Source of the DNA: Acinetobacter lactucae
GTDB lineage: Bacteria; Pseudomonadota; Gammaproteobacteria; Pseudomonadales; Moraxellaceae
Reading direction: 5' to 3'
Assembly (NCBI RefSeq): GCF_001605885.1
Contig: NZ_LRPE01000023.1
Coordinates: 124,001-188,000 of the forward strand
Length of the DNA: 64,000 nt
Shown piece after piece: positions 17,190 through 27,265 of this stretch. The translations under genes were made by a program, and so were the position numbers. Each line of letters begins with the position of its first letter. The first letter of the stretch is position 1. Under the pieces are notes generated by a model. It was not told the origin of the DNA. It did not search any database and saw only the letters and a program-made list of their open reading frames with translations.

Positions 17190-19484
17190 ATGTCAAACAT
17201 GCAACTCGACACTCTACGGCGCATTGTCCAAGAGGTTAATGCGTCCGTCAGTTTGCATGAATCATTAGACATCATGGTCAATCAGGTTGCTGAGGCCATG
17301 AAAGTGGATGTTTGCTCTATTTATTTACTCGATGAACGTAATCAGCGCTATGTATTGATGGCCTCTAAAGGCTTAAATCCAGAATCTGTAGGCCATGTTT
17401 CTTTGCAATTCGGTGAAGGCTTGGTCGGTCTGGTCGGGCAGCGTGAAGAAATTGTTAACCTGGACAATGCGCCAAAACATGAGCGTTTCTTATATTTACC
17501 CGAAACGGGCGAAGAAATTTATAACTCGTTCCTTGGCGTACCCGTCATGTATCGTCGTAAGGTTATGGGCGTTTTGGTTGTCCAAAACAAACTGCCTCAA
17601 GATTTTAGCGAAGCTGCCGAGTCCTTTTTAGTTACACTGTGTGCTCAGCTTTCTGGCGTTATTGCTCATGCTCACGCAGTTGGAAATATTGACGTATTTC
17701 GCAAACCAAGTAATGGCCCTGCCTACAAAACCTTTCAAGGCGCGTCAGGTGCAGGTGGTGTAGCTTTAGGCCGCGCTATTATTTTATATCCGCCAGCAGA
17801 TTTAGGTTCTGTACCTGATCGTGAAGCAGAAGATATTAGCGATGAACTCCGAATTTTAGATCAAGCCATTTCATCAGTTCGTTCAGAGATTCGTTCTTTA
17901 GATGAAAAAATGCATGATTCATTAATGGCCGAAGAACGCGCTTTGTTTAGTGTTTTCTTAAGAATGCTAGATGAAAATGCGTTACCAGCGGAAATTAAAG
18001 AACTCATCCGTGATGGGCATTGGGCGCAAGGTGCAGTACGCCGAGTCATTGAAAAGCACACTGCCTTATTTGCACAAATGGAAGATGACTATCTACGTGA
18101 GCGAGTGTCTGATCTTAAAGATTTAGGGCGACGTATTTTAGCCTCTTTGCAAGAAGAAGACTCTAGCCATCGTGATCTAAGCCCAGACAGTATTTTAATT
18201 GGTGAAGAAATTAGTACCGCGGCACTCGTAGAGCTGCCTGTAGACAACATTGCTGCAATTGTGACATCAGAAGGTGCAGCCAACTCACATATGGTGATTG
18301 TGGCTCGTGCATTAGGTATTCCAACCGTAGTTGGTGTAACCGAACTGCCAGTGAACACACTTGATGATGCAGAAATGATTGTGGATGCCTATCAGGGCCG
18401 TGTTTTTGTCAATCCACCACGTCGTTTACGCCAACGTTATAAAGAAATTCAAAAAGAAGATGAGCAAATCGCAAAAGATCTCAAACAATACGAGACCAAA
18501 GAAGCGATTACTCCAGATGGTGTATCCGTTCAACTTTATGTAAATACAGGCCTCATGATTGATGTTGTCCGTGGTGTACAACGCGGCGCGCAAGGTGTGG
18601 GTCTATACCGAAGTGAAATTCCATTCATGCTACGGGAACGTTTCCCGGGTGAAGAAGAACAACGTGCAATCTACCGTCAACAGTTGAGCCACTTCGCCAA
18701 CAAACCTGTGGTAATGCGAACTCTCGATATTGGTGCCGATAAAGACTTACCGTATTTCAGTATCGAAGAAGAAAACTCGGCATTAGGCTGGCGTGGTATT
18801 CGTTTCACGCTTGATCATCCTGAGATTTTTTCTTCACAAATTCGCGCTATGCTCAAAGCCAGCATTGGTTTAAATAATCTGCATATTTTATTGCCAATGG
18901 TGACGACAGTCAGTGAAGTCGAAGAGGTACTTTACTTACTTGAACGTGACTGGATTGCCGTGCAAGAAGAAGAGCAAGTTAAAATTACCAAGCCAAAAAT
19001 TGGGATTATGGTTGAGGTGCCGAGCGTATTGCTACAAATTGATGAGTTTGCTGAACTCGTCGATTTCTTCTCGGTCGGTTCAAATGACTTAACTCAATAT
19101 TTACTTGCAGTTGACCGTAATAATCCACATGTGGCCAACGTTTATTCACACTTCCACCCATCCATTTTACGTGCGCTAGCTCGTTTAGTTAAAGAATGTC
19201 ATGAATACAAAAAACCAATCAGTATTTGTGGTGAAATGGCGGGTGACCCATTATCGGCAATTTTGCTCATGGCGATGGGCTTTAATACCCTTTCAATGAG
19301 TTCGAGTAACATTTTGCGAGTACGAAAAGCAATTTGTCATGTCCCTATGACAGATGCACAAAAATTACTGGATGATGTCATGAAAATGAATAATCCACTC
19401 ATTGTGAAAAGCTGGCTTGAGTACTATTTTAAAACTCATGGTCTAGCCGATATGGTTAAATCAAATCGAATCGTAAATGTTTAA
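17190..19484 (+). CDS. ptsP: PTS-Ntr phosphoenolpyruvate-protein phosphotransferase (enzyme I-Ntr)
   Basis: Transfers phosphate from PEP to NPr in the nitrogen-related phosphotransferase system, which regulates rather than transports. The 764-residue protein has an N-terminal GAF domain (about 15-160), the enzyme I N-terminal region (about 175-310), the swivelling phosphohistidine domain with His367 in GAANSHMVIVARALGIPT, and the PEP-binding barrel (RSEIPFMLRERFP, MRTLDIGADK, SVGSNDLTQYLLAVDR, CGEMAGDP). Length and order match PtsP. It follows rppH, as in many gammaproteobacteria. Confidence 0.96.
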   Translation: MSNMQLDTLRRIVQEVNASVSLHESLDIMVNQVAEAMKVDVCSIYLLDERNQRYVLMASKGLNPESVGHVSLQFGEGLVGLVGQREEIVNLDNAPKHERFLYLPETGEEIYNSFLGVPVMYRRKVMGVLVVQNKLPQDFSEAAESFLVTLCAQLSGVIAHAHAVGNIDVFRKPSNGPAYKTFQGASGAGGVALGRAIILYPPADLGSVPDREAEDISDELRILDQAISSVRSEIRSLDEKMHDSLMAEERALFSVFLRMLDENALPAEIKELIRDGHWAQGAVRRVIEKHTALFAQMEDDYLRERVSDLKDLGRRILASLQEEDSSHRDLSPDSILIGEEISTAALVELPVDNIAAIVTSEGAANSHMVIVARALGIPTVVGVTELPVNTLDDAEMIVDAYQGRVFVNPPRRLRQRYKEIQKEDEQIAKDLKQYETKEAITPDGVSVQLYVNTGLMIDVVRGVQRGAQGVGLYRSEIPFMLRERFPGEEEQRAIYRQQLSHFANKPVVMRTLDIGADKDLPYFSIEEENSALGWRGIRFTLDHPEIFSSQIRAMLKASIGLNNLHILLPMVTTVSEVEEVLYLLERDWIAVQEEEQVKITKPKIGIMVEVPSVLLQIDEFAELVDFFSVGSNDLTQYLLAVDRNNPHVANVYSHFHPSILRALARLVKECHEYKKPISICGEMAGDPLSAILLMAMGFNTLSMSSSNILRVRKAICHVPMTDAQKLLDDVMKMNNPLIVKSWLEYYFKTHGLADMVKSNRIVNV

Positions 19485-19493
19485 TATATAAAA

Positions 19494-19524
19494 AATAAAG
19501 GAGAGCAATGCTCTCCTTTATTTA
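19494..19524 (+). terminator. Rho-independent terminator after ptsP
   Basis: AAAGGAGAGC and GCTCTCCTTT arms with a three-base loop AAT and a T-rich tail. Confidence 0.88.
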
Positions 19525-20008
19525 TTTTGAAATATTTTCTACTACAACTAAATATAAAAAATTTCTTTTCACTATTGCTTCCATCTCAATCTTTCAAACA
19601 AACCTTCAATCGGTTTTTTAAATCAATATTTACAATTTAATCCATTTGAAAAATAAGATACCTACTTCTAGTATATTTAAAGAGCGTTATTAAAGATCTT
19701 ACGTTGTTCCAACAATTGAAGAGGTAATTCTATGCATCGTTATTTACAAGTTTCATCTTATTTTTCCTCTTGTTTTTTAACCTTCATACAGTAAATTGGA
19801 GGAATAACAACTAAAGGAATCTGATGCATTATTAAATAAAAATAATGGGCTGGCATTTCAGTGAAAAGACTTTTAAACGGTTTCTATCACCATTTGTTCA
19901 CTCATTTCTTTATTTAATAAACATGAGTTTTTAAACCAGAAGTCCAGGAAAATGAGCCCTAACATTTTTACTAAGAGCTCAATAATTATTACCCAGAGAG
20001 AATTAACC
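19525..20008 (+). other. katG leader region (484 bases) with a possible short ORF
   Basis: A+T-rich gap between the ptsP terminator and katG. At 19732-19794 a 20-codon ORF (MHRYLQVSSYFSSCFLTFIQ) starts seven bases after a GAGG ribosome-binding site. Shortly after its stop a strong GGAGG (19797-19801) is not followed by a start codon at normal distance. I could not find a convincing OxyR site or sigma-70 promoter by eye. An apparent upstream extension of katG to a start at 19952 is judged non-coding. Confidence 0.4.
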
Positions 20009-22165
20009 ATGTCAGACGAATCAAAATGTCCTTTTTCAGGCCATAAATCAAAACCAGAGGTAACGGTCGGTGGTGGCACGCCTAGTTTACATTGGTGGCC
20101 AAAACAACTACGCGTCGACCTACTCAATCAACATTCAGAACGTTCTAATCCACTCAGCAAAGATTTTGATTACCGTAAAGAATTTAAAAAACTCGACTAT
20201 TATGCACTCAAAGCTGATATCAAAAATGTGTTAACCGATTCTCAAGATTGGTGGCCAGCCGATTGGGGAAGTTATACAGGCCTATTTATTCGTTTAGCTT
20301 GGCATGCTGCCGGTACATATCGTATGGGTGATGGTCGTGGTGGTGCTGGTCGTGGTCAACAACGTTTTGCACCTTTAAATAGTTGGCCAGACAATGCGAG
20401 TTTAGATAAAGCACGCCGCCTACTATGGCCAGTTAAACAAAAATACGGTCAAAAAATATCGTGGGCAGATTTATTTATTCTTGCTGGAAACATCGCACTT
20501 GAATCTTCGGGTTTCCGTACATTCGGTTTTGGTGCAGGTCGTGAAGATGTTTGGGAACCAGACAATGACGTAAACTGGGGCGACGAGAAAGAATGGTTAG
20601 CTCATCGTAACTCAGAAGCTTTGGAAGGCAGTAATCTCGCTGCAACTGAAATGGGTCTAATTTATGTAAACCCTGAAGGTCCACAAGCCAGCGGTGATCC
20701 AAGATCAGCTGCGCCGTTTATTCGTGCAACTTTCGGCAATATGGCAATGGATGATGAAGAAATTGTTGCTTTGATCGCAGGCGGTCATACCTTAGGTAAA
20801 ACCCATGGCGCTGGCTCTGCTGACCATGTTCAAGCTGATCCTGAAGGAGCATCAATTGAACAAATGGGCTTTGGCTGGTCCAACAGTTTTGGCACTGGTG
20901 TTGGTAAAGATGCCATCACTTCAGGCTTAGAAGTCATTTGGTCACAAACGCCAACCCAATGGAGCAACTACTTCTTTGAAAACCTATTCAAATACGAGTG
21001 GGTACAAGAACGTTCCCCTGCTGGTGCAATCCAATGGGTAGCAGCAGATGCTGAGGCAATCATTCCAGATCCATTCGATCCATCAGTTAAACGTAAGCCA
21101 ACAATGCTTACTACAGATTTGACCTTACGTTTTGATCCTGAGTTTGAAAAGATCTCTCGTCGTTTCCTTAACGATCCACAAGCCTTTGCCAATGCTTTTG
21201 CCCGTGCGTGGTACAAATTAACTCACCGTGATATGGGACCAAAAGCACGTTATTTAGGCCCTGAAGTTCCGGCTGAAGATTTAATTTGGCAAGACCCATT
21301 ACCTGCTGCTAGCGTTATTCCATCTTCTGCCAGTATTGATGAGGCAAAAGCAAAAATCGTTGCACTAGGGCTATCTGCTGGTGAGTTGGTTTCTCTTAGC
21401 TGGGCTTCCGCATCAACATTCCGTGGTGGAGACAAACGCGGCGGTGCAAACGGCGCACGTATTGCTTTATCGCCACAACGCGAATGGGAAGTAAACAAAA
21501 AAGCTGTTGAGACTTTAACTAAAATTGAAGAACTCAAAGCATCTACTCAATTGTCATTGGCTGATTTAATCGTGCTTGCAGGTAACGTTGGCGTAGAACA
21601 AGCTGCTCAAGCGGCAGGTTTCAATATTAGCGTTCCATTTGCCCCTGGTCGTGTTGATGCACTACAAAGTCAAACTGATGTCGAATCTTTCCAATTACTT
21701 CTCGGCCTTGCCGATGGTTTTAGAAACTGGAAAAAAGACGGCGTCAGTTCATCAACTGAGGCATTATTAATTGATAAAGCACAAAAACTGACTTTGACTG
21801 CACCAGAGTTAACAGCATTGATTGGTGGTTTACGTGTACTGGGCACTAACTGGGATGGATCACAACACGGTGTATTCACTCAACAAGTTGGTGTACTTAG
21901 CACAGACTTCTTTACGAACTTACTCGACATGTCTACTGTATGGGCACCTGTTGATTCAACAAGCGAAGTATTTGAAGGCAAAGACCGTAAAACCGGCGCA
22001 GTAAAATTTACCGCAACACGTAATGATTTAGTCTTCGGTTCAAACTCAATCTTACGTGCATTAGCCGAAGTTTATGCTCAGGCAGATGGTAAAGAAAAAT
22101 TTGTTCAAGATTTTGTTGCTGTATGGACTAAAGTCATGAATCTCGACCGTTTTGACTTAGCTTAA
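20009..22165 (+). CDS. katG: Catalase-peroxidase
   Basis: Bifunctional haem enzyme that removes hydrogen peroxide. The 718-residue protein has the duplicated peroxidase architecture. The N-domain holds the distal Arg-Trp-His in [11 protein letters not shown] (His99), the proximal His260 in [10 protein letters not shown], and the tyrosine (IYVNPEGP) and methionine (GNMAMDD) that crosslink to the distal Trp. The C-domain is the haemless copy. The start at 20009 ([12 protein letters not shown]) matches homologues and follows an AGAGAG sequence; 19 upstream codons in the same frame do not look like KatG. No signal peptide, so cytoplasmic. OxyR control is usual for the family but not visible here. 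Confidence 0.97.
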   Translation: MSDESKCPFSGHKSKPEVTVGGGTPSLHWWPKQLRVDLLNQHSERSNPLSKDFDYRKEFKKLDYYALKADIKNVLTDSQDWWPADWGSYTGLFIRLAWHAAGTYRMGDGRGGAGRGQQRFAPLNSWPDNASLDKARRLLWPVKQKYGQKISWADLFILAGNIALESSGFRTFGFGAGREDVWEPDNDVNWGDEKEWLAHRNSEALEGSNLAATEMGLIYVNPEGPQASGDPRSAAPFIRATFGNMAMDDEEIVALIAGGHTLGKTHGAGSADHVQADPEGASIEQMGFGWSNSFGTGVGKDAITSGLEVIWSQTPTQWSNYFFENLFKYEWVQERSPAGAIQWVAADAEAIIPDPFDPSVKRKPTMLTTDLTLRFDPEFEKISRRFLNDPQAFANAFARAWYKLTHRDMGPKARYLGPEVPAEDLIWQDPLPAASVIPSSASIDEAKAKIVALGLSAGELVSLSWASASTFRGGDKRGGANGARIALSPQREWEVNKKAVETLTKIEELKASTQLSLADLIVLAGNVGVEQAAQAAGFNISVPFAPGRVDALQSQTDVESFQLLLGLADGFRNWKKDGVSSSTEALLIDKAQKLTLTAPELTALIGGLRVLGTNWDGSQHGVFTQQVGVLSTDFFTNLLDMSTVWAPVDSTSEVFEGKDRKTGAVKFTATRNDLVFGSNSILRALAEVYAQADGKEKFVQDFVAVWTKVMNLDRFDLA

Positions 22166-22181
22166 TTTAAGTCAAAATAAT

Positions 22182-22213
22182 AAAAAGCCAGTTCAATTTG
22201 AACTGGCTTTTTT
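22182..22213. terminator. Bidirectional terminator between katG and the MBL-fold gene
   Basis: AAAAAGCCAGTTCAA and TTGAACTGGCTTTTTT form a long perfect stem with A and T tracts on either side, between convergent genes. Confidence 0.92.
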
Positions 22214-22230
22214 AATATCAAGCATCGTTT

Positions 22231-23283
22231 TTAAACAGTCAGTTTATGCCCTTCCCGAATGCAATAAAAAGGATTTGCAAGCTTTGACGAAGCTTTAATT
22301 GCCTGTGCTAGAGCATGCTCTGGGTCTTCTCGGTCTTCATCAGTCAACTGGAAAGTCCGATAATGAATCGCAATAGAACGATGAGCCTGTAAATCAAAAT
22401 GTGCATGTAACGCATCTTGCGGGTTCATATGAACATAGCTCATCAGTTCACGTGGCTCATACGCACCTATTGGAAGCAAGGCTACACGTGGTGCGCCATA
22501 ACGGGCATGAATTTGCTTAAAATGACCCGCATAACCGGTATCACCCGCAAAGAAACAATGACCTGTTTTAGCTACAACCGAAAAGCCACCCCAAAGTGCC
22601 TTATTCTGGTCGCGTAAACCACGGCCTGAACCATGCTGTGCAGGCGTATAGATAATTCTTAATTCGTGATAGGGAATTTCTTGCCACCAATCCATCTCAA
22701 TGACATGAAACTCTTTCGGTAGGTAAAACCCGTTCCCGAGCCCAGTGTAAATTGGCATTGCGAATTTTTTATGTAGCCATTCAAGTGTCGCCAAGTCCAT
22801 ATGGTCATAATGATTATGGCTGAGTAGAACTCCATGAATGGTCGGCAATTGCTCTAGTGCAAAACCTGCGGGACATACACGACGTGGTCCACGCCCTTGT
22901 GCAGGACTTGCATAATCACACCACACTGGGTCAGTAATAAAGTTATAAGGACCAATCTGAACCAATACCGTTGCATGCCCGACAAACCAGACTTGCCAAT
23001 CGTCCAGATCTGCCTGAGGTCGATTTTGCGGTAAAGCTACAGCCGTATTTACACGGGTTTCATATTCACTTTGAATATCCACTTTCCATGTAAAAGACTC
23101 ACGCGTAACTAACCAACGCAATAACTCTTTTGATCCTCGTGCAGGCGATCTAGGCTGCTGATTATAAAAACGTGTATCTTTTTCATGGCCCAATTCAGGA
23201 TGACAAAAAGGCGGTTTTATCCATGTATGCGTCCAGCAGGACTGAGTCGGCAATTGATAAGTTAATGTCGGCTTGTCTTTCAT
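22231..23283 (-). CDS. Metallo-beta-lactamase-fold hydrolase, NAPE-PLD/RomA-like
   Basis: A 350-residue protein with the metal-binding motif SHNHYDHMDLATLEWL (H-x-H-x-D-H), a later histidine in TPAQHGSGRGL, and the bridging aspartate in FFAGDTGYAGHFKQI, then a C-terminal HxxP-like segment with SIAIHYRTFQL. The N-terminal half contains WVGHATVLVQIG-type sequence (here WFVGHATVLVQIG) and TDPVWCDYASP, typical of the NAPE-PLD-like branch. Members hydrolyse phosphodiester or acyl substrates; the substrate here is unknown. No signal peptide. Its upstream region is the 650-base gap shared with the LysR gene. Confidence 0.85.
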   Translation of the reverse strand: MKDKPTLTYQLPTQSCWTHTWIKPPFCHPELGHEKDTRFYNQQPRSPARGSKELLRWLVTRESFTWKVDIQSEYETRVNTAVALPQNRPQADLDDWQVWFVGHATVLVQIGPYNFITDPVWCDYASPAQGRGPRRVCPAGFALEQLPTIHGVLLSHNHYDHMDLATLEWLHKKFAMPIYTGLGNGFYLPKEFHVIEMDWWQEIPYHELRIIYTPAQHGSGRGLRDQNKALWGGFSVVAKTGHCFFAGDTGYAGHFKQIHARYGAPRVALLPIGAYEPRELMSYVHMNPQDALHAHFDLQAHRSIAIHYRTFQLTDEDREDPEHALAQAIKASSKLANPFYCIREGHKLTV

Positions 23284-23936
23284 GGGCTTTTCTATGTTTT
23301 AGCATCAACAGAATGGATGTGTTCAGGTTTCTATCTTAACGATTAAAACAAATTAAGCTATGGTACTTACACTTATTTATCATATAAATATCCTTTTTAT
23401 CGTGCTCATAGCTCACCTAAGTCAAATTAGAGTGCCATAAAAAACACATAGATGTGTTGGGTTTATGCGTCAGCAATTACCATTTCTATTAAGACCTCTT
23501 GTATAACATAACAATCACAGAATGCTTAAAGCCATCATACAACCATTCTATTTGCATCTTTACAGCCCCTAATTTTTACTTTTGAATTATTCTGACCCAT
23601 ACAAAAATATATTTAGTAACAATTACAGTTCGGTAGAGTTGAGTGAACTAGAGATTATAAATTTATTATATTATTCACGTTTTTGCATATTATGAGAATT
23701 TCTTAAATGAATATTCAAAACATTTAGAAAATTAATTGATTAATTAAAGATAATGTATTAATTAACTATTCATTAATATCTTTTATGAATTATTAAAACC
23801 TAAGCACCTATATTAAATCTTTAATGAAAATTTAAATTCCATTTATTTTATAAATATCTAAAGCACCTTCACGCTATATCTATTTATGCTTTATACTTCA
23901 CTTAAATCATAGTAAGACATTTTTTGGATTAGTCTT
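23284..23936. other. 653-base A+T-rich intergenic region, no gene found
   Basis: Lies between divergent genes (MBL-fold hydrolase and HcaR-like LysR). I see no ORF of protein character, tRNA or terminator. One nested inverted repeat is present at 23436-23467: CATAAA, ACACAT, ATGTGT, TTTATG. The right half is extremely A+T-rich with many ATTAAT repeats, as expected for a promoter region possibly bound by H-NS-like proteins. Confidence 0.5.
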
Positions 23937-24842
23937 ATGGAACTACGCCATCTCCGATATTTCATTACCGTTGCTGAAGAATTAAATTTTAGTAAAGCCG
24001 CTCTTAAACTTTTTACTGCACAACCCTCCCTTAGCCAACAAATTAAAGACTTAGAAGAAGATGTCGGTGTACGACTTTTAAACCGCACAAAACGTAAAGT
24101 TGAGTTAACCGAAGAAGGTGAAGTATTTTTAGAACATGCTCGACTTACTCTCGCTCAAGCTGAAAAAGCGGTTGCTATGGCACGGCAGGTTTCTAAGGCG
24201 AAACAACAACTCTTACGTATCGGTTTTGTACCCATCGCAGAAATGAAAATTTTCCCTTACGTTCTTCCTAATCTGCGATTACAACACCCCGACCTTACTA
24301 TTGAATTATCTAATTTAAACAATACCGAACAACTTAAAGCCTTAAAAAAAGGTGAGTTAGACATTACATTTACGCGTGAAAATACAGATAGTGATGAAAT
24401 TCAAAGTCAATTTGTTTTTACTGAACCCCTGATTTTCTTGCTTCCTAAGAATCATCCACTTGCTCAATATGATCGAATCCCTGTCCATGCCTTGCAAGGC
24501 ATCGATTTTATTATTCCTGCTGCCGAGCAATCACAAACGTTACATAACACTATTTTAGATTTCGCTAAAACTCACAACATCGAACTAAATATTGTTCAAA
24601 AAGCAGACAGCATATTATTCAATATTAACTCACTTGGCTCTGGATTAGGTTGTACAATTTTACCAGCTTACGTAGCACCTTTAGGCATCAAAAATACTGT
24701 CGTTCGCCCACTTGATGTCGAGTTGCCCACACTTGATTTATTCGTAAATTACCGTAAAAACTCTCAGTCTGTAGGCGTGCAAAAATTTATTGATCAACTC
24801 ACTAAAGTATTTCATTTAGATAAAAACTTAAATCATGCTTAA
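23937..24842 (+). CDS. LysR-family regulator, HcaR/BenM-like
   Basis: A 301-residue LysR-type regulator beginning MELRHLRYFITVAEELNFSK, with the helix-turn-helix at about 1-60 (LFTAQPSLSQQIKDLEEDVG) and an effector domain beginning near IGFVPIAEMKIFPYVLPNLR. This start and the IGFVPxAE segment are close to HcaR and related aromatic-catabolism regulators. No aromatic degradation genes adjoin it, so its target is unknown. It is followed by a very long A+T-rich stem-loop and then a DUF1345 membrane protein gene. Confidence 0.88.
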   Translation: MELRHLRYFITVAEELNFSKAALKLFTAQPSLSQQIKDLEEDVGVRLLNRTKRKVELTEEGEVFLEHARLTLAQAEKAVAMARQVSKAKQQLLRIGFVPIAEMKIFPYVLPNLRLQHPDLTIELSNLNNTEQLKALKKGELDITFTRENTDSDEIQSQFVFTEPLIFLLPKNHPLAQYDRIPVHALQGIDFIIPAAEQSQTLHNTILDFAKTHNIELNIVQKADSILFNINSLGSGLGCTILPAYVAPLGIKNTVVRPLDVELPTLDLFVNYRKNSQSVGVQKFIDQLTKVFHLDKNLNHA

Positions 24843-24894
24843 TTATTAAAAATAATTTTATTATTAAACACATGATTAATAAGAGCATCTTTAT

Positions 24895-24937
24895 AAAAAG
24901 TATAAATAAATATTATTTCTATTTATTTATACTTTTT
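24895..24937 (+). terminator. Long A+T-rich stem-loop after the LysR gene
   Basis: AAAAAGTATAAATAAATA and TATTTATTTATACTTTTT are perfect 18-base reverse complements around a seven-base loop. The T-rich 3' arm ends in TTTTT, so it can act as a terminator despite low G+C. On the reverse strand it is symmetrical. Confidence 0.65.
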
Positions 24938-25108
24938 ACGACAGTTTAATCTGTGCTTTTGTTCTATTTTAGATATTGGATAAAAGTAATTACTCCAAGA
25001 TATATAAATGAAAGAAAATGGAATAAAATCCATATAAAACGAGATATTATTTTCACCATTTAATAAAAAACAATATATCTGTTACGTAATAAAAGGAGAT
25101 AAGGGAAA

Positions 25109-25786
25109 ATGGTTGGCGTATTTCAACATCTTGGACGTAGTGTACAAAACCGCCCTCATTTTTTTATTGCTTTGTTCATGGGAGCAATCACCGCCAGCAT
25201 TTTGACATGGTTAACTTCATGGAAATGGTCAACTATTTTATTAGTCAGTTGGAATGCTTCGGTTAGCATTTATTTACTCCATGTTTGGCAACTTATGAGA
25301 AGTGCCGATCATTCACAAATGCAACAGCAAGCTAAAAAACAAGATGAAAGCAAATGGGTCATTATGCTGATTGTTTTATTGGCCTTAACTATGTGTCTGG
25401 TTGCGATTCTAATTCAACTGTCGCAGCTCCCTTCTGACGGTTCTGCAAGGTTAGGCCATGTGGCTTTAGCTTTACTTACCATTGTGTCTGCATGGCTTTT
25501 TATGCATACCGTTTTTGCCCTACATTATGCCCATGATTTTTATATGGCTTTGTCTAGAAATGAAGAAAATGGGGGGTTAAATTTCCCAGGAACACAACAC
25601 CCAACTTATCCAGATTTTCTATATTTTAGTTATATTATTGGTACTTCTGCTCAAACGGCCGATGTCTCAATTACCACCAAACATATGCGCCTTTTAAACC
25701 TATTTCACGCAGTGCTGTCTTTTGGGTTTAATACCACCATTTTAGCGATCTGTATTAACGTTGCTGCTGGCTTTCTTACCAATTAG
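25109..25786 (+). CDS. DUF1345 inner-membrane protein
   Basis: A 225-residue polytopic protein with about five hydrophobic segments (near 19-37, 38-60, 85-108, 122-145 and 195-222). The segment ALHYAHDFYMALSRNEENGGLNFPG followed by PTYPDFLYFSYIIGTSAQTADVSITT is the DUF1345 hallmark (here interrupted only by a short stretch). Function is unknown. A good AAAGGAG ribosome-binding site precedes the ATG at some distance, with an AAGGGA closer in. Confidence 0.83.
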   Translation: MVGVFQHLGRSVQNRPHFFIALFMGAITASILTWLTSWKWSTILLVSWNASVSIYLLHVWQLMRSADHSQMQQQAKKQDESKWVIMLIVLLALTMCLVAILIQLSQLPSDGSARLGHVALALLTIVSAWLFMHTVFALHYAHDFYMALSRNEENGGLNFPGTQHPTYPDFLYFSYIIGTSAQTADVSITTKHMRLLNLFHAVLSFGFNTTILAICINVAAGFLTN

Positions 25787-25805
25787 ATCTCTTATTTAAA
25801 AATAA

Positions 25806-25835
25806 AAAAGCCACCCATTGGGGTGACCTTTAAGA
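25806..25835. terminator. Imperfect terminator hairpin between DUF1345 and GST genes
   Basis: AAAAAGCCACCC and GGGGTGACCTTT pair with one mismatch around ATT between convergent genes; the T tail is short. Confidence 0.5.
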
Positions 25836-25844
25836 ATATTACGT

Positions 25845-26450
25845 TTATAACAGTTGACTCATAGTGCTTTGTTTTAAGCCTTCACGCTGTTCAATCGTTT
25901 CAACATAACGGGTAATAGCTGGGTGTGATTCAATCGCTTTCATTTTTAACTGCCATAAAAGCATAGCGCCAACATTTACATCTGCTGCGGTAAATTGTTC
26001 ACCACATACATACGGATTCGCTTCACTCAAACCTTGCACTAAAGCTTGATAAGCATCATTGTAATCGCCATAGCCAACGAACATCTTTTGCTCAGGCGAT
26101 ACTTCTATTCCTAAAGCTTTATCAACACCAGCAGCTTCCCAAGGACCTGCCATCACAAATAACCAACGATAGTACAAACCGCGTTTTGGATCATCTAAAG
26201 CAGGTGCTAAACCTTTTTCAGAAAACTTATCAGCTAAATAAGCACAGATTGCGCCTAACTCATAAATAACCACATCACCATCTACCAATACCGGCACTTT
26301 TCCAAAAGGATTAAGTTTTAGATATTCAGGCGACTTCATTTCGGTCTTGTATGCAACTTCAATTCGTTCACATTCAACACCCAACTCGACTAAAAGCCAG
26401 TCAATAACGACACCACGCGACTCTTTGTTAGTATAAAGTTTAAGGCTCAT
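25845..26450 (-). CDS. Glutathione S-transferase family protein
   Basis: A 201-residue GST-like protein. The thioredoxin-fold N-domain (about 1-78) includes the cis-proline segment NPFGKVPVL and the glutathione-binding DGDVVIYELGAICAYLAD, where Glu replaces the more common Glu-Ser pair order. The C-terminal helical domain includes EQFTAADVNVGAMLLW with the conserved Asp of the N-capping box. Substrate unknown. It lies 49 bases downstream of the WYL-domain regulator on the same strand and may be cotranscribed or regulated by it. Confidence 0.85.
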   Translation of the reverse strand: MSLKLYTNKESRGVVIDWLLVELGVECERIEVAYKTEMKSPEYLKLNPFGKVPVLVDGDVVIYELGAICAYLADKFSEKGLAPALDDPKRGLYYRWLFVMAGPWEAAGVDKALGIEVSPEQKMFVGYGDYNDAYQALVQGLSEANPYVCGEQFTAADVNVGAMLLWQLKMKAIESHPAITRYVETIEQREGLKQSTMSQLL

Positions 26451-26499
26451 TCTTATTGCTCCTTGTTTATCGTAGTTCTTAGTTTACAAGTGGACTTTG

Positions 26500-27192
26500 T
26501 CAATTTTTGTCAGCAATCTTCGATTCTTGTGCCCACCACTGCTGAAATAGTTGTTGCTTAAATGATGGGTATAACTCTTGAGTTAAACTCAACTGTTGAA
26601 TGCGATCCATTCTAAAATGTCGAAAATCTTGTCTTAGTTCACACCATGCGGCCAACAAAATTTTGTCATTAAAATATCCCAAGGCAAAAGGCCACAAAGT
26701 TCGAACACTACTTCGTTGCTGCTCATCGTGATAATGCAACGAAATTTTGACTTGCTGCCGGATGGCTAAACGTACCTGTTCAACGCAATTTTCATCCACA
26801 GGCAGCCATGTGTTAAAAGCTCTTAGGGTGGTTTGTTGTAATAAATATTGGCGATGTTCAGGCAAAACCGAATTTAATTTAGCTAAGATCGATGTAGATG
26901 CCGATTGTAAAGATTGATCTGGCACACTCTTCAACCAATACAATGCCAGAAAAATAGCTTCAACTTCATTTTCATTGAGTGTCATTGGCGGCAATACAAT
27001 ATCTTCTTTGAGCTGAAACCCAAGACCTGCTGAAGCATCAATTCTTACACCTTGCTCACGTAAGCTATCAATATCTCGATAGACACTTCGAACGCTAATT
27101 TCTAGGCGCTCAGCCAAGACTTGCGCTGTGATTGGGTAACGAGCTTCACGGAGCTGCTGTAAAAGATTTAATAGGCGAATTGAACGGCTCAT
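26500..27192 (-). CDS. YafY-type transcriptional regulator (HTH plus WYL domain)
   Basis: A 230-residue regulator with an N-terminal helix-turn-helix of the HTH_11 type (about 1-58: TAQVLAERLEISVRSVYRDIDSLREQGV) and a WYL domain in the C-terminal half (about 130-205: VKISLHYHDEQQRSSVRTLWPFALGYFNDKILLAAWCELR). WYL domains bind ligands such as nucleotides in several regulators. No defence or DNA-repair genes adjoin it; its neighbours are a GST gene downstream and a HAD phosphatase upstream. Confidence 0.88.
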   Translation of the reverse strand: MSRSIRLLNLLQQLREARYPITAQVLAERLEISVRSVYRDIDSLREQGVRIDASAGLGFQLKEDIVLPPMTLNENEVEAIFLALYWLKSVPDQSLQSASTSILAKLNSVLPEHRQYLLQQTTLRAFNTWLPVDENCVEQVRLAIRQQVKISLHYHDEQQRSSVRTLWPFALGYFNDKILLAAWCELRQDFRHFRMDRIQQLSLTQELYPSFKQQLFQQWWAQESKIADKN

Positions 27193-27228
27193 TTTTCTCT
27201 TCTTATTGTTTTGTTATTTAACTTAGAT

Positions 27229-27252
27229 AAAGAGGGAACGTCTTCCCTCTTT
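27229..27252 (-). terminator. Terminator hairpin after the rluC-HAD operon
   Basis: AAAGAGGGAA and TTCCCTCTTT form a perfect ten-base stem with loop CGTC, 14 bases past the HAD stop codon. Confidence 0.7.
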
Positions 27253-27265
27253 AAATTATTTTAAA

